NCBI RefSeq assembly: GCF_002205645.1
Contig: NZ_NIOF01000001.1
Location: 434,001-498,000 of the forward strand
Direction: 5' to 3'
From: Roseateles aquatilis
GTDB taxonomy: Bacteria > Pseudomonadota > Gammaproteobacteria > Burkholderiales > Burkholderiaceae_C
Length of the DNA stretch: 64,000 nt
Shown here one piece after another: positions 43,865 to 54,974 of this stretch. The notes under the pieces were generated by a model, which saw only the letters and a program-made list of their open reading frames with translations, was not told where the DNA came from and ran no database searches. How positions within the stretch are numbered: position 1 is the stretch's first letter; every line of letters starts with the position of its first letter. The translations under genes and the position numbers were made by a program.

Positions 43865-45160
43865 TCAACGGCCGTCGCGGTCGCGGCTGCGCGCGTTGTC
43901 GCGTGAGCGCGGGTCGGCGTTCAGCGAGCTGGCGCCGGTCGCGGAGGGATCCGGCGTGACCGCCGGCGTCGGCACCGTGGTCGTCACCGTGCCCTGCCCT
44001 TGCTGCTGCATCAGCTTGTCCAGCGGCAGGTACAGCAGGTTGTTGGAGCCGCTGCGGGCGTCGACCATCACCTTCGTGACGCGCGAGTAGACCTGCTGCA
44101 TCGTGTCGATGTACAGGCGGTCGCGCGTGACGCCCGGCGCCTTCTGATACTCGGCCAGCACGCTCTTGAAACGCTGCGAATCACCTTCCGCGAACGAGAC
44201 GACGCGGGCACGGTAGGCCTCGGCGTCCTCGCGCAGACGGGCCGCCTGACCCTGGGCGCGCGGGATCACGTCGTTGGCGTAGGCCTCGCCTTCGTTCTTC
44301 AGACGCTCGCGGTCGGCGGTGGCGCGGAAGGCGTCGTCGAACGCCGCCTGCACCTGCTCGGGCGCCTGCACGCTGCCGACGTTGACGTTGACGACCTGGA
44401 TGCCGGTCTTCAGCCGGTCCAGCTGGACCTGGATGGACTTGACCAGATCAATCGCGATCGCGTCGCGCTGCTCGTACAGCACCGAGTCCATGTTGCTGCG
44501 ACCGACGATCTCGCGCACCGCCGATTCGGCGGCCTGCACGACGGCGTCATCGGTGCCGACGTTCTCGAACAGGTAGTCGCGCGAATCCTTCAGCCGATAT
44601 TGCACGGTGAAGCGGATGTCGACGATGTTCTCGTCCTGCGTCAGCATCGACGAGTCGCGCAGGCCCGAGGCCTGTCCGACCGAGCTGCGACCGACTTCCA
44701 CCGATTGCAGCTGCGTGAACGAGACGATCTCGTGCGCCTGGAACGGGTACGGGAAGCGGTACTGGATGCCGGCGTCGACCGTGCGGCTGTACTTGCCGAA
44801 CGAGGTGATCACGCCTTGCTGGCCTTCCTGGACGATGAACACGCCGCTGGCCAGCCAGCCCAGCAGCACCACGCCCACGACCAGACCAGCGCCGATGCCG
44901 GCGCCCTTCATGTCGGGCTGGTAGTTGCCACCGCCGCCGCCGTTGCCCGAGGGGCCACCGTCGTTGTTGCCGCCGCGACCGCCGAACAGCCGCGAAAGCT
45001 TGCGGTTGAAGTCGCGCCAGAGTTCGTCCAGGTCGGGCGGGCCCTCGTTGCGGCCATTGCTCATCCAAAGGCCCAGCCTGCGGCGCAGGCCGCCGGCTCC
45101 ACCCTGCGGGTCACGTCCACGGCCTGCCATGGACATGCGGTCGTCTTGATTCATACGCAT
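43865..45160 (-). CDS. hflK: HflK, subunit of the HflKC membrane complex
   Basis: Partner of HflC around FtsH. The 431 residues include a Gly/Asn-rich cytosolic N-terminus (LFGGRGGNNDGGPSGNGGGG), one membrane segment (GAGLVVGVVLLGWLASGVFI), the band-7 domain (QEGQQGVITSFGKYSRTVDA), a coiled region and a charged tail. I use ATG 45160 (MRMNQDDRMS); the ATG at 45154 is as good. It follows hflX. Confidence 0.95.
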   Translation of the reverse strand: MRMNQDDRMSMAGRGRDPQGGAGGLRRRLGLWMSNGRNEGPPDLDELWRDFNRKLSRLFGGRGGNNDGGPSGNGGGGGNYQPDMKGAGIGAGLVVGVVLLGWLASGVFIVQEGQQGVITSFGKYSRTVDAGIQYRFPYPFQAHEIVSFTQLQSVEVGRSSVGQASGLRDSSMLTQDENIVDIRFTVQYRLKDSRDYLFENVGTDDAVVQAAESAVREIVGRSNMDSVLYEQRDAIAIDLVKSIQVQLDRLKTGIQVVNVNVGSVQAPEQVQAAFDDAFRATADRERLKNEGEAYANDVIPRAQGQAARLREDAEAYRARVVSFAEGDSQRFKSVLAEYQKAPGVTRDRLYIDTMQQVYSRVTKVMVDARSGSNNLLYLPLDKLMQQQGQGTVTTTVPTPAVTPDPSATGASSLNADPRSRDNARSRDRDGR

Positions 45161-45207
45161 CCTGATAAGGAAGTCTTGTTGCAAGTATCGGGCATCGCCG
45201 CGTGGTG

Positions 45208-46533
45208 TCAGCCTGCGCGCCCTTGCGGATCATCCTGAACGTCCGACCGATCTTGGGGCAGGTCTTGCGCGTTCAAGTCGGCTTCATCGGCATCGCCCAT
45301 CGCATCGGCCTCGTCGCCCCCATCGACATCATCCAGCGGGGACGGCTCCAGGTCCGTCTCCTGCCCGGCGTACTCCGGCACCGGCGCGGCCTGCATCAGC
45401 GACGCGATCATCGCGCGCAGCTCGTCCAGGCCCTCGCCCTGCGCGGCGCTGACGAAGATGCGCGGCAAGCGCTGCCCGCCGTGCTCGCCGCCGATGCGCG
45501 TCAGCCAGTCCTGCAATGCGCGCGGGCGCTGGTTGGGCTCCAGCAGGTCGAGCTTGTTGTAGACGAGGATCTGCGGAATGTGCTGCGCGCCGATCTCGGC
45601 CAGCACACGTTCCACTTCCTCCATCTGCTCGGTCAGCACCGGGCTGGCGGCGTCCACGACGTGCAGCAGCAAGTCGGCGTCGGCCGCCTCCTGCAGCGTC
45701 GCCTTGAACGCCTCGACCAGCTTGTGCGGCAGATCGCGGATGAAGCCGACGGTGTCGGAGAGCGAGACGCTGGCGCCGGCTTCCTCGATGTAGAGCGATC
45801 GCGTGGTCGTGTCGAGCGTCGCGAACAGCTGATTCGCGGCGTAGGCCTTGGCCTTGGTCAGCGCATTGAACAGCGTGCTCTTGCCGGCGTTGGTGTAGCC
45901 GACCAGCGAGACGCGGAACACACCGCTGCGGGTGCGCGCGCGCCGCTGCGTCGCGCGCTGGCGCTGGACCTTCTTGAGGCGCTCCTTGATCGACTTGATG
46001 CGGTCGTCGATCATGCGGCGGTCCAGCTCGATCTGGCTCTCGCCCGGGCCGCCGCGCATGCCGATGCCGCCGCTTTGACGCTCCAGATGGCTCCAGCGGC
46101 GCACCAGGCGCGTGGCCAGGTACTGCAGGCGGGCCAGCTCGACCTGCAGCTTGCCTTCGAAGCTCTGCGCGCGAGCGGCGAAGATTTCCAGGATCAGCGC
46201 GGTGCGGTCCGCCACCGGCACGCCCAGATGACGCTCCAGGTTGCGTTGCTGCGCGGGGGAGATGGCCTGATCGAACAGCACGGTGTGGGCGCCCAGCGCC
46301 TGCACCATCAGCTTGATCTCGTCGGCCTTGCCGGAGCCGATGAACAGCGCCGCGTCGGGCGCCTTGCGCTTGGCCACGACTCGGGCCACGGGGGTGTCGC
46401 CGGCGGATTCCGCCAGCAGGGCAAGTTCATCGAGGGTGGCGTCGAAAGCCTCGCGGCCCAGGTCGACGCCCACCAGAATGGCGCGCGCCGCCTCGGGGGG
46501 CGGCGTCGAATGAGTGGGATCTTGCGTTGTCAA
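45208..46533 (-). CDS. hflX: Ribosome-associated GTPase HflX
   Basis: HflX splits stalled or heat-damaged 70S ribosomes. The 441 residues have the HflX N-terminal domain (GVDLGREAFDATLDEL, SPAQQRNLERHLGVPVADRT), the glycine-rich QSGGIGMRGGPGESQIELDRR segment (split: QSGGIGMRGGPGESQ, ELDRR), and the GTPase core: G1 GYTNAGKSTLFNAL, G3 DTVGFI and G4 NKLD. It lies between hfq and hflK, the classic order. The C-terminal tail is Asp/Glu-rich. Confidence 0.96.
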   Translation of the reverse strand: MTTQDPTHSTPPPEAARAILVGVDLGREAFDATLDELALLAESAGDTPVARVVAKRKAPDAALFIGSGKADEIKLMVQALGAHTVLFDQAISPAQQRNLERHLGVPVADRTALILEIFAARAQSFEGKLQVELARLQYLATRLVRRWSHLERQSGGIGMRGGPGESQIELDRRMIDDRIKSIKERLKKVQRQRATQRRARTRSGVFRVSLVGYTNAGKSTLFNALTKAKAYAANQLFATLDTTTRSLYIEEAGASVSLSDTVGFIRDLPHKLVEAFKATLQEAADADLLLHVVDAASPVLTEQMEEVERVLAEIGAQHIPQILVYNKLDLLEPNQRPRALQDWLTRIGGEHGGQRLPRIFVSAAQGEGLDELRAMIASLMQAAPVPEYAGQETDLEPSPLDDVDGGDEADAMGDADEADLNAQDLPQDRSDVQDDPQGRAG

Positions 46534-46629
46534 GATTGGGTGTTCGGCGGACCGGGTCGCGGTCCGCGTAGTGCGCCTGGCGTGACCGCGCGGCCACCAT
46601 CGGGAAGGACGGCGGCCGCGGGATCCGGA

Positions 46630-46872
46630 TCAGCTGGCGTCGTTGCTCTCGCCGGTGTGGAAGTTCACCGCCCGGCCCGGCACCACCGTGGAGATGGCGT
46701 GCTTGTAGACCATCTGCGTGACCGTGTTTCGCAGCAGCACCACGTACTGGTCAAAGGACTCGATGTGGCCTTGCAGCTTGATGCCGTTCACCAGGTAGAT
46801 GCTCACGGGAACATGCTCCTTGCGCAGCAGGTTCAGGAAGGGGTCTTGCAAGAGTTGTCCTTTGTTGCTCAC
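46630..46872 (-). CDS. hfq: RNA chaperone Hfq (GTG start)
   Basis: Hfq is a hexameric Sm-type RNA chaperone that pairs small RNAs with mRNAs. The 80 residues begin [20 protein letters not shown] after the initiator and have Sm1 ([20 protein letters not shown]) and Sm2 with the YKHAIS motif. There is no ATG in frame at the right place; the GTG at 46870-46872 follows a GGAG at good spacing, which fixes the start. It lies between der and hflX. Confidence 0.96.
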   Translation of the reverse strand: MSNKGQLLQDPFLNLLRKEHVPVSIYLVNGIKLQGHIESFDQYVVLLRNTVTQMVYKHAISTVVPGRAVNFHTGESNDAS

Positions 46873-46949
46873 GATATGCTCCGTGTTGTGAGAGGTGTTG
46901 GAGTGCCCGACCTTATCACAGCACCGGGTTTCCCCGGACGGGTCGGTGA

Positions 46950-48314
46950 TCAGGTTTCGTTGAACGGGTTCTTCGAGGACCGCATCTCGATCCGCAGCGG
47001 CGTGCCGACCAGCTTGTAGTGATCGCGGATCCGCCCTTCCAGATACCGCTTGTACACGTCGCTGACGCCTTCCAGCGCGTTGCCGTGGATGACGACGATC
47101 GGCGGGTTCATGCCGCCCTGATGGGCGTAGCGCAGCTTGGGACGGGACAACCCCGCGCGCTTGGGCTGCTGGTGCTCGACGGCCTCGTGCACCAGGCGCG
47201 TCAGCACCGGCGTGGTCATCTTCTTGTAGGCCGACGAATACGAGTCGGCCAGCGCCTTCCACAGCGGCCCCAGGCCCTGGCGCTTGAGCGCCGAGATCTG
47301 CAGGATGGGCGCGAACCGCAGGAAGGCCAGGCGCGTCGTGATCTGGCGCTCGATCGTCTCGCGCTGGTAGCTGTCGATCGCATCCCACTTGTTGATCGCG
47401 ACGACCACCGCGCGGCCACTGTCCAGCACGTAGCCGGCGATGTGGGCGTCCTGGTCGGTCACGCCCTGCGTGGCGTCGATCAGCAGCAGCACGACGTTCG
47501 CGTCGGAGATCGCCTGCAGCGTCTTGACCACCGAGAACTTCTCGATCGCCTCGAAGACCTTGCCCTTGCGGCGCAGGCCGGCGGTGTCGATGAGCTTGAA
47601 CTTCTGGCCATTGCGCTCGAAGTCGACGCTGATGGCGTCGCGCGTCGTGCCCGGCATGTCGAAGGCGACCAGGCGCTCCTCGCCCAGCCAGGTGTTGATC
47701 AGCGTGCTCTTGCCGACGTTCGGGCGGCCGGCCACCGCCAGGCGGATGGCGCGGGGTTCGTCGCCTTCCTCGTCCGGGGCGTCGCCGTCGAAGGCGACGT
47801 CATCGTCCGTGGCGCGACCCTCGTCGAAGCTGTCCAGCACCGCTTCCAGCAGGCTGCGGATGCCCTGGCCGTGCGCGGAGGAGACCGGGTGCGGCTCGCC
47901 CATGCCGAGCTCGTGGAACTCCGCCATCAACGGCGAGTCGCTCATGCCCTCGGCCTTGTTGACCGCGACGAAGACACGCTTGTTGCACTGGCGCAGGTAG
48001 CGGCCGATGTCCATGTCCTGGCCGGCCAGTCCGGTGCGGATGTCCAGCACGAAGATCACCGCGTCCGCCTCGGCCACGGCCTGGCGGGTCTGCTTGGCCA
48101 TCTCCTTGACGATGCCGGTGGAGCTGTCCGGCTCGAAGCCGCCGGTATCGATGACGATGAACTCGCGATCGCCCAGACGGCCGTCGCCGTAGTGGCGGTC
48201 GCGGGTGAGGCCGGCGAAGTCCGCGACGATGGCGTCGCGGCTCTTCGTCAGCCGGTTGAACAGCGTGGACTTGCCCACGTTGGGGCGGCCCACCAGGGCG
48301 ATCACAGGTTTCAT
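46950..48314 (-). CDS. der: Ribosome biogenesis GTPase Der (EngA)
   Basis: Der has two GTPase domains in a row and helps assemble the 50S subunit. The 454 residues show G1 motifs [15 protein letters not shown] (about 7-21) and [15 protein letters not shown] (about 192-206), G3 DTGGF and DTAGL, G4 NKAE and NKWD, and a C-terminal KH-like domain. It lies 1 base after bamB, as usual. Confidence 0.97.
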   Translation of the reverse strand: MKPVIALVGRPNVGKSTLFNRLTKSRDAIVADFAGLTRDRHYGDGRLGDREFIVIDTGGFEPDSSTGIVKEMAKQTRQAVAEADAVIFVLDIRTGLAGQDMDIGRYLRQCNKRVFVAVNKAEGMSDSPLMAEFHELGMGEPHPVSSAHGQGIRSLLEAVLDSFDEGRATDDDVAFDGDAPDEEGDEPRAIRLAVAGRPNVGKSTLINTWLGEERLVAFDMPGTTRDAISVDFERNGQKFKLIDTAGLRRKGKVFEAIEKFSVVKTLQAISDANVVLLLIDATQGVTDQDAHIAGYVLDSGRAVVVAINKWDAIDSYQRETIERQITTRLAFLRFAPILQISALKRQGLGPLWKALADSYSSAYKKMTTPVLTRLVHEAVEHQQPKRAGLSRPKLRYAHQGGMNPPIVVIHGNALEGVSDVYKRYLEGRIRDHYKLVGTPLRIEMRSSKNPFNET

Positions 48315-48315
48315 A

Positions 48316-49473
48316 TCAGTCTTGGCGCAGCGCGAACAAGCGTCCGCTGCGAGTGGCGATCAGCACCGTGTCCCCCGATTGCACCGGGGCGGCGACGACG
48401 CCGGAACTGTCGGTCGACAGGCGCTGGATGGTCTGCCCCTTGTCGCGGGACAGGAAATGCACGTACCCCTCGCCGTCGCCGACGATGACCGACTTGGCGG
48501 TCACCAGCGGGGCGCTGAGCTTGCGGTTCTGGAACTGGTCGGCGGTCCACTGGACGTCGCCGTTGCGGGTGCCCCAGGCCGTCAGGCGGTCGGAGGCATC
48601 GCCGCCGACGACGATCGCGGCGTCGACGCCCAGGCCGCGGCTGCCGCCGACGTTGCGGCTCCAGATCGCGTTGCCGCGCTCGGCGTTGACGCAGGCGACG
48701 GCGGACTGGAACGCGCGGGCGCAGAAGGTGTCCTTGTCGCGGCCCATCGGGCCGACCAGGTCGGCCAGGCGCTCGACTTCGTTGGTGCCGCGCGGGCTGG
48801 CGACGGAGGCCTCCCACAGCAGCAGGCCGCGGGTCGGATCGACGCCGGCCAGGCGCGGGCCCTGCCCCACCAGCAGCGTGTTCTGGTAGGCGCCGATGAC
48901 GCCGGACTGCTGCAGCGTCAGCGGCTCGCCCGGACGACGCAGCTCCCACAGGCGACGGCCGTCGGCCGCGTCGAAGGCCAGCACGGCACGATCCAGCGTC
49001 AGCACGAAGACGCGCTCGCCGGCGACGAACGGGGCGGTCACCACCGGCGTCGTCATCGCCTTGCGCCACAGGATCCGGTCGCCCTCGGTGACGACCAGCT
49101 CGTTGTCACGAGTGACCGCGGCAGCGAAACGGCCGTCGCTGCCGACACCGGCGGTCAGGCCCTTGCCGACCTCGGCGCGCCACAGCGTGGTGCCGTCCTT
49201 GGCGGAGATGGCGCTGATGACGCCGTCCGAGCCGCCGACCACGAAGCGGTCGTCCAGCGCGGTGATCGTCAGCGGAAACTTGACGCTGTCCACGCGCGCT
49301 TCCCAGACCACGCGGGCTTGCAGCGACGGGGTGATGTTCTCGAGCGGCGCGGGTTTGGGCGCATTGGAGCTGCTGGACAGCGAGCACGCGCCCATCGTCA
49401 GCGCGACGCCGGCCAGCACCAGCGCGCGGGCCAACGGACGGATCAGCGGGCGGCCTTGGATGCGGGCGATCAT
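48316..49473 (-). CDS. bamB: Outer membrane assembly lipoprotein BamB
   Basis: BamB is a beta-propeller lipoprotein of the BAM complex. The 385 residues have a lipoprotein signal peptide with lipobox MGAC (C30) and PQQ-like propeller repeats ([43 protein letters not shown]). It overlaps the upstream YfgM-like gene by 4 bases. BamA and BamD of the same complex are in this window. Confidence 0.94.
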   Translation of the reverse strand: MIARIQGRPLIRPLARALVLAGVALTMGACSLSSSSNAPKPAPLENITPSLQARVVWEARVDSVKFPLTITALDDRFVVGGSDGVISAISAKDGTTLWRAEVGKGLTAGVGSDGRFAAAVTRDNELVVTEGDRILWRKAMTTPVVTAPFVAGERVFVLTLDRAVLAFDAADGRRLWELRRPGEPLTLQQSGVIGAYQNTLLVGQGPRLAGVDPTRGLLLWEASVASPRGTNEVERLADLVGPMGRDKDTFCARAFQSAVACVNAERGNAIWSRNVGGSRGLGVDAAIVVGGDASDRLTAWGTRNGDVQWTADQFQNRKLSAPLVTAKSVIVGDGEGYVHFLSRDKGQTIQRLSTDSSGVVAAPVQSGDTVLIATRSGRLFALRQD

Positions 49474-50141
49474 TGCGCGGCTCCCGGCGTTTCGTCGTCG
49501 CCGACGGCGACACCCAGGCTGGCCAGCTTCACCTGCAGCAGGCGGCGGTAGTCCAACTGCTTGTCCATGGCGTCGTAGGCCTTCTTGAATTCGGTCCTGG
49601 CCTGGTCGGGCTTGTTCTGCAGCAACGCCAGGTCGCCGCGGCGATCGGCCAGCAGCGGCGCGAAGTCGGCGTTCTTGACGCCGTCCAGCGTCTTGCCGGC
49701 CTCGTCGTACTGCTTGGCATCCATCTGCAGCGCGGCCAGGCGCAGGCGGGCCAGATCACGGTAGGCGTCGCCCTTGGCGCCGTCGACGGCCCAGGTCAGC
49801 GTGGCACGGGCTTCGTCGGCCTTGCCCTTGTCCAGTTGCAGCTTGGCGGCGATCAGCGCGGCCTGCGCGGCGTATCCGGTCGAGCCGTACTCCGTCTTCA
49901 GGTTGCCGAACACCGCGGTGGCCTTGCCGGCGTCGCCGGCTTGCGCCGCGCGTTCCAGCTCGGTGAACATCGCGGCGGCCTTGGCGGCCTGCTGGCGCTG
50001 CCAGTAGTTCCAGCCGGTCCAGCCGGCGTAGGCCACCAGCGCCAGCGTCAGCAGCCAGGTGATCGCATTGCCCCAGCGCTTCCAGAACGCCTTGACCTGC
50101 TCCAGCTGTTCCTGTTCTTCGAGATCGAGATGAGACGCCAT
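49470..50141 (-). CDS. YfgM-like TPR protein
   Basis: A 223-residue inner-membrane protein: cytosolic N-terminus, one membrane segment (AITWLLTLALVAYAGWTGWNYW, about 27-48), then TPR-like repeats facing the periplasm. In Escherichia coli YfgM works with PpiD at the translocon. I start at ATG 50141 (MASHLDLEEQEQ); no Shine-Dalgarno is clear. It is coupled to bamB by a 4-base overlap. Confidence 0.9.
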   Translation of the reverse strand: MASHLDLEEQEQLEQVKAFWKRWGNAITWLLTLALVAYAGWTGWNYWQRQQAAKAAAMFTELERAAQAGDAGKATAVFGNLKTEYGSTGYAAQAALIAAKLQLDKGKADEARATLTWAVDGAKGDAYRDLARLRLAALQMDAKQYDEAGKTLDGVKNADFAPLLADRRGDLALLQNKPDQARTEFKKAYDAMDKQLDYRRLLQVKLASLGVAVGDDETPGAAQ

Positions 50142-50253
50142 GTGCGAAAAACGGTCCGTCGGTTGAACTATCGAAGCCGGTGCGACAGGCGCGGGCCGGC
50201 GGGTACTCGGAATCTGACCGGCGGCGGCCTGCGCCACCCCGGCAAAGCCGCGA

Positions 50254-51564
50254 TTATGCGTTGCGCAGCTCGGCTGCCCAGCCGGCCACGTCGTAAAGCG
50301 ATCGTGTCGTCTGCGCGGCGCCTTCATCGCGCAGCGGCTTGACCGCGACCTCGCCGCGCGCCAGCTCGTCCTCGCCGAAGATCAGCGCGAAACGGGCGCC
50401 GCTGCCGTCGGCCTTCTTGAACTGCGACTTCATGCTGCCCTGGCCCGGATGCATGACAACCCGGACGCCGGCCGCGCGCAGCGCCTCCAGCGCGACCATC
50501 ACCTGCGGCAGCCCTTGCGCGGACGGGATGACGGCGTAGGCGTCCGGGACGTCCGGCGCTGGCAGCGTGCCGACTTCCTCCAGCAGCAGCAGCAGGCGTT
50601 CGATGCCCATGCCGAAGCCCACCGCCGGCGCCGGCTTGCCGCCGAGTTGCTCGATCAGGTAGTCGTAGCGGCCGCCGCCGCAGACGGTGCCCTGCGAGCC
50701 CAGGCGCTCGGTGACCCACTCGAACACCGTCAGGTTGTAGTAGTCCAGGCCGCGCACCAGGCGCGGATTGATCTGGTACGCGATGCCGGCGGCGTCCAGG
50801 ATCGCGCGCACGCCGTTGAAGTGCGCCAGCGAGGCCTCGCCCAGAAAGTCCAGCAGCTTGGGCGCGCCGTTGGCCATGTCCTGCAGCGCCGGGTTCTTGG
50901 TGTCCAGCACGCGCAGCGGGTTGCTGTGCATGCGGCGCCGACTGTCCTCGTCCAGCAGCGCCTGGTGCTGTTCGAGGTAGGCGATCAGCGCCTCGCGGTG
51001 GGCGCGGCGCTCGGCCGGCTCGCCCAGGCAGTTGAGCTCCAGGCGGAAGTGCTCGCCGTCCTTCAGGCCCAGCTCGCGCAGCAGGCGGCTGCCCATGAGG
51101 ATGACCTCGGCGTCCACGTCGGGGCCGGCGAAGCCCATGGCCTCGACACCCATCTGGTGGAACTGGCGGTAGCGCCCCTTCTGCGGCTTCTCGCGGCGGA
51201 ACATCGGGCCGAAGTAGTACAGGCGGCGGCCGGAGTCGCGCAGGAACGAGTGCTCCGTCATCGCGCGCACCACGCCGGCCGTCATCTCGGGGCGCAGGGC
51301 CAGGTGCTCGGCCTGGCCGTGCTTGTCGGCGCGATCCTCGAAGGCGTACATCTCCTTCTCGACGATGTCGGTCACCTCGCCGATGCCGCGCACGAACAGC
51401 GCGGTCGGCTCGACGATGGGCGTGCGCACGTTCTGGTAGCCGTAGCGCTGCAGCACGCTGCGCATCATGGCTTCCAGCCATTCCCAGCGCGCCGATTCCG
51501 GCGGCAGGATGTCGTTCATGCCCTTGACGGCCTGCAAGGCTTGCAGCTTCTTGGTGTCTGTCAT
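50254..51564 (-). CDS. hisS: Histidyl-tRNA synthetase
   Basis: HisS charges tRNA-His. The 436 residues have class II motifs: [46 protein letters not shown], the [16 protein letters not shown] histidine site, and a C-terminal anticodon-binding domain ([20 protein letters not shown]). Start at ATG 51564 ([15 protein letters not shown]). It lies between ispG and yfgM. Confidence 0.97.
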   Translation of the reverse strand: MTDTKKLQALQAVKGMNDILPPESARWEWLEAMMRSVLQRYGYQNVRTPIVEPTALFVRGIGEVTDIVEKEMYAFEDRADKHGQAEHLALRPEMTAGVVRAMTEHSFLRDSGRRLYYFGPMFRREKPQKGRYRQFHQMGVEAMGFAGPDVDAEVILMGSRLLRELGLKDGEHFRLELNCLGEPAERRAHREALIAYLEQHQALLDEDSRRRMHSNPLRVLDTKNPALQDMANGAPKLLDFLGEASLAHFNGVRAILDAAGIAYQINPRLVRGLDYYNLTVFEWVTERLGSQGTVCGGGRYDYLIEQLGGKPAPAVGFGMGIERLLLLLEEVGTLPAPDVPDAYAVIPSAQGLPQVMVALEALRAAGVRVVMHPGQGSMKSQFKKADGSGARFALIFGEDELARGEVAVKPLRDEGAAQTTRSLYDVAGWAAELRNA

Positions 51565-51706
51565 GTGGTCGGGATCCCCCGGGAGGGATCGAGGTATCGC
51601 GGGGAAGGGCCGGACGGGATCGCCCCGGCCCGATGTCGATCGGAAAAACGACGCGGCGCCCTCCCCGTCCACCAACCGGCGAACGGCGCGGGGCGCCACG
51701 GCAGGG

Positions 51707-53017
51707 TCAATGCGCGCCGGCTTCGCCGAAGCGCTTCTCGATGTAGGTCTCGACCAGCGCGTGGAACTCGGTCGCGATGTTGTCGCCGCGCAGCGTCAAC
51801 GCCTTCTCGCCGTCGATGAACACGGGCGCGGCCGGCGCCTCGCCGTTGCCGGGCAGGCTGATGCCGATGTCGGCATGCTTGCTCTCGCCGGGCCCGTTGA
51901 CGATGCAGCCCATCACCGCGACCTTCATGTTCTCGACGCCCGGGTACTTGCCGCGCCAGATCGGCATCTGCGCGCGCAGGAAGTCGTCGATCTGCTTGGC
52001 CAGCTCCTGGAAGGTCGTGCTGGTGGTGCGGCCGCAGCCGGGGCACGCGGTGACGCTCGGGTTGAACGCGCGCAGCCCCAGCGACTGCAGGATCTCCAGC
52101 GCGACCACCACTTCCTGCGTGCGCGCCTCGCCGGGTTGCGGCGTCAGCGAGACGCGGATCGTGTCGCCGATGCCTTCCTGCAGCAGCACCGACAGCGCCG
52201 CGGCGGAAGCCACGGTGCCCTTGGTGCCCATGCCGGCCTCGGTCAGCCCCAGGTGCAGCGCGTAATCGCAGCGCCTGGCCAGCGCGCGGTAGACCGAGAT
52301 CAGGTCCTGCACGCCGCTGACCTTGCAGCTGATGATGATGTTGTCGGGATTCATGCCCAGCTCGCGCGCATACGCGGCCGACGATAACGCCGACTGGATC
52401 AGCGCCTGGTACATCACCTGCTTGCCGTCCCACGGGGCGGCGCGCCGGGCGTTGTCGTCCATCATCTGGGCGAGCAGTTCCTGGTCCAGGCTGCCCCAGT
52501 TGACGCCGATGCGCACGACCTTGTCGTACTGCACCGCCGCCTCGATCATCTGGGCGAACTGGCGATCCTTCTTGTCACCCTTGCCGACGTTGCCGGGGTT
52601 GATGCGGTACTTGGACAGCGCCCGCGCCATCGCCGGGTGCTCGGTCAGCAGGCGGTGGCCGTTGTAGTGGAAGTCGCCAACCAGCGGCACGTCGATGCCC
52701 ATGCGGTCGAGCTGGTCGCGGATGTGCGGCACGGCATCGGCCGCCTCGGGCGTGTTGACGGTGATGCGGACCAGCTCCGAGCCGGCGATCGCCAGCTCCT
52801 TGATCTGGATGGCGGTCTCGATGACGTCGACGGTGTCGGTGTTGGTCATCGACTGGACGCGCACCGGCGCGTCGCCGCCGATCGTCACGACATGGTCGCC
52901 CCAGCGTACGTTCGCCTGGCGCGTGAGGTGCCGGGCCGGCGCGGCGGCGGCGATCAGGTCCGACGGGTCGGTGCCGTCGATCGCGGAAGCTTCGGTGATC
53001 TGGGTGTCCATCGTCAT
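51707..53017 (-). CDS. ispG: 4-hydroxy-3-methylbut-2-enyl-diphosphate synthase
   Basis: IspG (GcpE) is the iron-sulfur enzyme of the late MEP isoprenoid route. The 436 residues have the TIM-barrel start ([20 protein letters not shown]) and the cluster-binding cysteines in [11 protein letters not shown] and [18 protein letters not shown] use ATG 53017 ([10 protein letters not shown]); 53011 is also possible. It follows rodZ by 108 bases. Dxr of the same pathway is at 25.7 kb. Confidence 0.96.
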   Translation of the reverse strand: MTMDTQITEASAIDGTDPSDLIAAAAPARHLTRQANVRWGDHVVTIGGDAPVRVQSMTNTDTVDVIETAIQIKELAIAGSELVRITVNTPEAADAVPHIRDQLDRMGIDVPLVGDFHYNGHRLLTEHPAMARALSKYRINPGNVGKGDKKDRQFAQMIEAAVQYDKVVRIGVNWGSLDQELLAQMMDDNARRAAPWDGKQVMYQALIQSALSSAAYARELGMNPDNIIISCKVSGVQDLISVYRALARRCDYALHLGLTEAGMGTKGTVASAAALSVLLQEGIGDTIRVSLTPQPGEARTQEVVVALEILQSLGLRAFNPSVTACPGCGRTTSTTFQELAKQIDDFLRAQMPIWRGKYPGVENMKVAVMGCIVNGPGESKHADIGISLPGNGEAPAAPVFIDGEKALTLRGDNIATEFHALVETYIEKRFGEAGAH

Positions 53018-53125
53018 GCGGCGCTCATGCAAAGAAATTGGGGGGCGGCGACCGAGTGGCTGCCGCTACTGCGGATGCTGCCGTGCTTGCCCATCAGTCC
53101 ACCCTTCGGTCCGATCCGGCGCGGT

Positions 53126-54148
53126 TCAGTTCAGCTCCAGTCGCGCGACGTTGTCACGCGAGCGGGCGGCCAGGTCCACGGGTTGGCCGCGAAACACCAG
53201 TTCCGTGCCGGCCACGTTGCCCACGCGCAGCTTCAGCGGGGCGATGCCATTCACGTCGACCTGATCCCCCGACCGCAGCAGACGGGAGAGCAACACCTGC
53301 CCCTTGGCGTCGACCACCTCGACCCAGGATTCGGCGCTGGCCTTGATCAGCAGCGACGAGCTGCCGGGCGGCGGCGCCGTGACGGGCGAGGCGAGCGTGG
53401 ATGCCGCGGTCGTGTTGCCGGCAGCGGCGGGCAGCGTCGGCGCCGCGGCCACCGGAGGCGGCACGCTGGCGCCGGCTCCGACGGCCAACGGCGAAGGGGC
53501 TGGCACGCTCGCGGCGGCTTGCGGCACGGGCACGGCTTCGGATGCGCCTGCCGGCGGTGCCTCGACGTTCGTCGGCACATCGGCGGCGCCAGCGGTCGCG
53601 GCCGTGCCGGCGGCACCGGTGGCGACCGTCGACGATGCGGTGTCGGCCCCTTGGAAACGCTGCGTGATCTGGTCGATCCAATGGGACGGCAGCGCGTAGA
53701 CCGCCACCGCCGCCACCAGCAGGGCGGCCACACCCAGCACCATCGGACGCTTCATCAGATCGGTCGAGATCATCGGCTCGTGGCTGGACGAGCGCTCCCG
53801 GAACGGCTGGTTCAGGCCCGGCGTCACGCGGTCCAGCGAGGCCTCCGCGCCGCTGCTGGGCAGCATCGCCAGCACCGGCTCGGCGTCGACCTTGAGCACG
53901 CGGCACATCGACCGCGCCAGCGCCCGCGCGAAGGTCGCGTCCGGCAGGTCCTTGTAGCGGTCGGCCTCCAGGGCTTCCAGCTTGGACTGCGGCACTTTCA
54001 GCGTCGCCGCCAACGCGGCGATGTGCAGGCCGCGGGCTTCCCGCGCGCGCCGCAAGGCTGCCCCGGCGGTCGTCGGCGGTGACGCAGCCGGGGGTGAAGC
54101 AGCCGGCGCGGCCGCGGATGTCGCCTCGTCGGCCACCGTCGGAGTCAT
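53126..54148 (-). CDS. rodZ: RodZ-like helix-turn-helix membrane protein
   Basis: RodZ links MreB to the cell-wall machinery and keeps rod shape. The 340 residues have a cytosolic HTH domain (about 29-95, GAALRRAREARGLHIAALAA), one membrane segment (about 135-153), a long Ala/Pro-rich periplasmic linker, and a C-terminal DUF4115-type domain (ESWVEVVDAKGQVLLSRLL). GAGGG lies before ATG 54148; an ATG at 54166 overlaps pilW but has no Shine-Dalgarno. Confidence 0.9.
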   Translation of the reverse strand: MTPTVADEATSAAAPAASPPAASPPTTAGAALRRAREARGLHIAALAATLKVPQSKLEALEADRYKDLPDATFARALARSMCRVLKVDAEPVLAMLPSSGAEASLDRVTPGLNQPFRERSSSHEPMISTDLMKRPMVLGVAALLVAAVAVYALPSHWIDQITQRFQGADTASSTVATGAAGTAATAGAADVPTNVEAPPAGASEAVPVPQAAASVPAPSPLAVGAGASVPPPVAAAPTLPAAAGNTTAASTLASPVTAPPPGSSSLLIKASAESWVEVVDAKGQVLLSRLLRSGDQVDVNGIAPLKLRVGNVAGTELVFRGQPVDLAARSRDNVARLELN

Positions 54149-54158
54149 GCGATGTCCC

Positions 54159-54974
54159 TCATTCATCGAATCGCCCACTGTTCAGCGCTTGGGTCTCGGT
54201 CGCCTGCGGATACTTGCGCCGCATTTGCTGGCCGAGATCTTCCATGTTCGCCATGTTCCCGATGCGGCGCTCGATGCGCAGTTCCAGCCACAGGCTGGCC
54301 GCATTCGCTTGCTCCACATTGGTGTTCACACGGCGGGCATAGAAACGCGCCCGTTCATATTCGCCCTGGCGGTACAGGACCTCGCCCAGGTTCAGCGCCA
54401 CGGTCGGATTGCCGGGCTCCAGTTCAAAAGCCTTCGTCAGGCGCTGCTGCGCCGGCACCAGGCGACCCTCGCGCGCCTCGCAGACGCCCCAGGCCAGCCA
54501 GGTGCGGCCAGGCGTGCGATAGGTCGGCAGCGCGAGCGCGGCGTCGAACTGCTGGTAGGCCTCGGCGTAGCGCTGGCGCTGGCACAGGAACCAGCCGTAG
54601 TTGTGCAGCGTGTCCGCGTTGCCGCGATCGCGCGCGAGCACTTGCTTGAAGCCGTCCTCGGCCAGCGCGTATTCCCCCATCGCGGCGAAGATCAGGCTGC
54701 GCAGGTTGATGGCCTCGGGCAGGTCCGGCTTCGCGGCCAGCGCCTGCTTGACCTCGTCCAGCGCCGTCTCGTATTGGCCGCGCGCGAAGTAGCCGCCGGC
54801 CAGTTCCATGCGCACGGACGCGCGGCGGTCGTTGTCGGTCTGGTCGCTGGCGGTGCGAGGCTGCTGGGCCGTCGGGGTCGCGCAGCCCGCCAAGGCCGCG
54901 GCGATCAACAGCGCGACGGAAACGATCCGGGCGGGACGACGCGGGGAGACGGTGCCGAACGACAGTGGGGTCAT
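54159..54974 (-). CDS. pilW: Type IV pilus biogenesis lipoprotein PilW (PilF)
   Basis: This TPR lipoprotein helps the secretin PilQ assemble in the outer membrane. The 271 residues have a signal peptide with lipobox LAGC (C31) followed by TPR repeats ([40 protein letters not shown]). It lies between rlmN (4-base overlap) and rodZ, the order typical of Beta- and Gammaproteobacteria. No other pilus gene is in the window. Confidence 0.92.
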   Translation of the reverse strand: MTPLSFGTVSPRRPARIVSVALLIAAALAGCATPTAQQPRTASDQTDNDRRASVRMELAGGYFARGQYETALDEVKQALAAKPDLPEAINLRSLIFAAMGEYALAEDGFKQVLARDRGNADTLHNYGWFLCQRQRYAEAYQQFDAALALPTYRTPGRTWLAWGVCEAREGRLVPAQQRLTKAFELEPGNPTVALNLGEVLYRQGEYERARFYARRVNTNVEQANAASLWLELRIERRIGNMANMEDLGQQMRRKYPQATETQALNSGRFDE

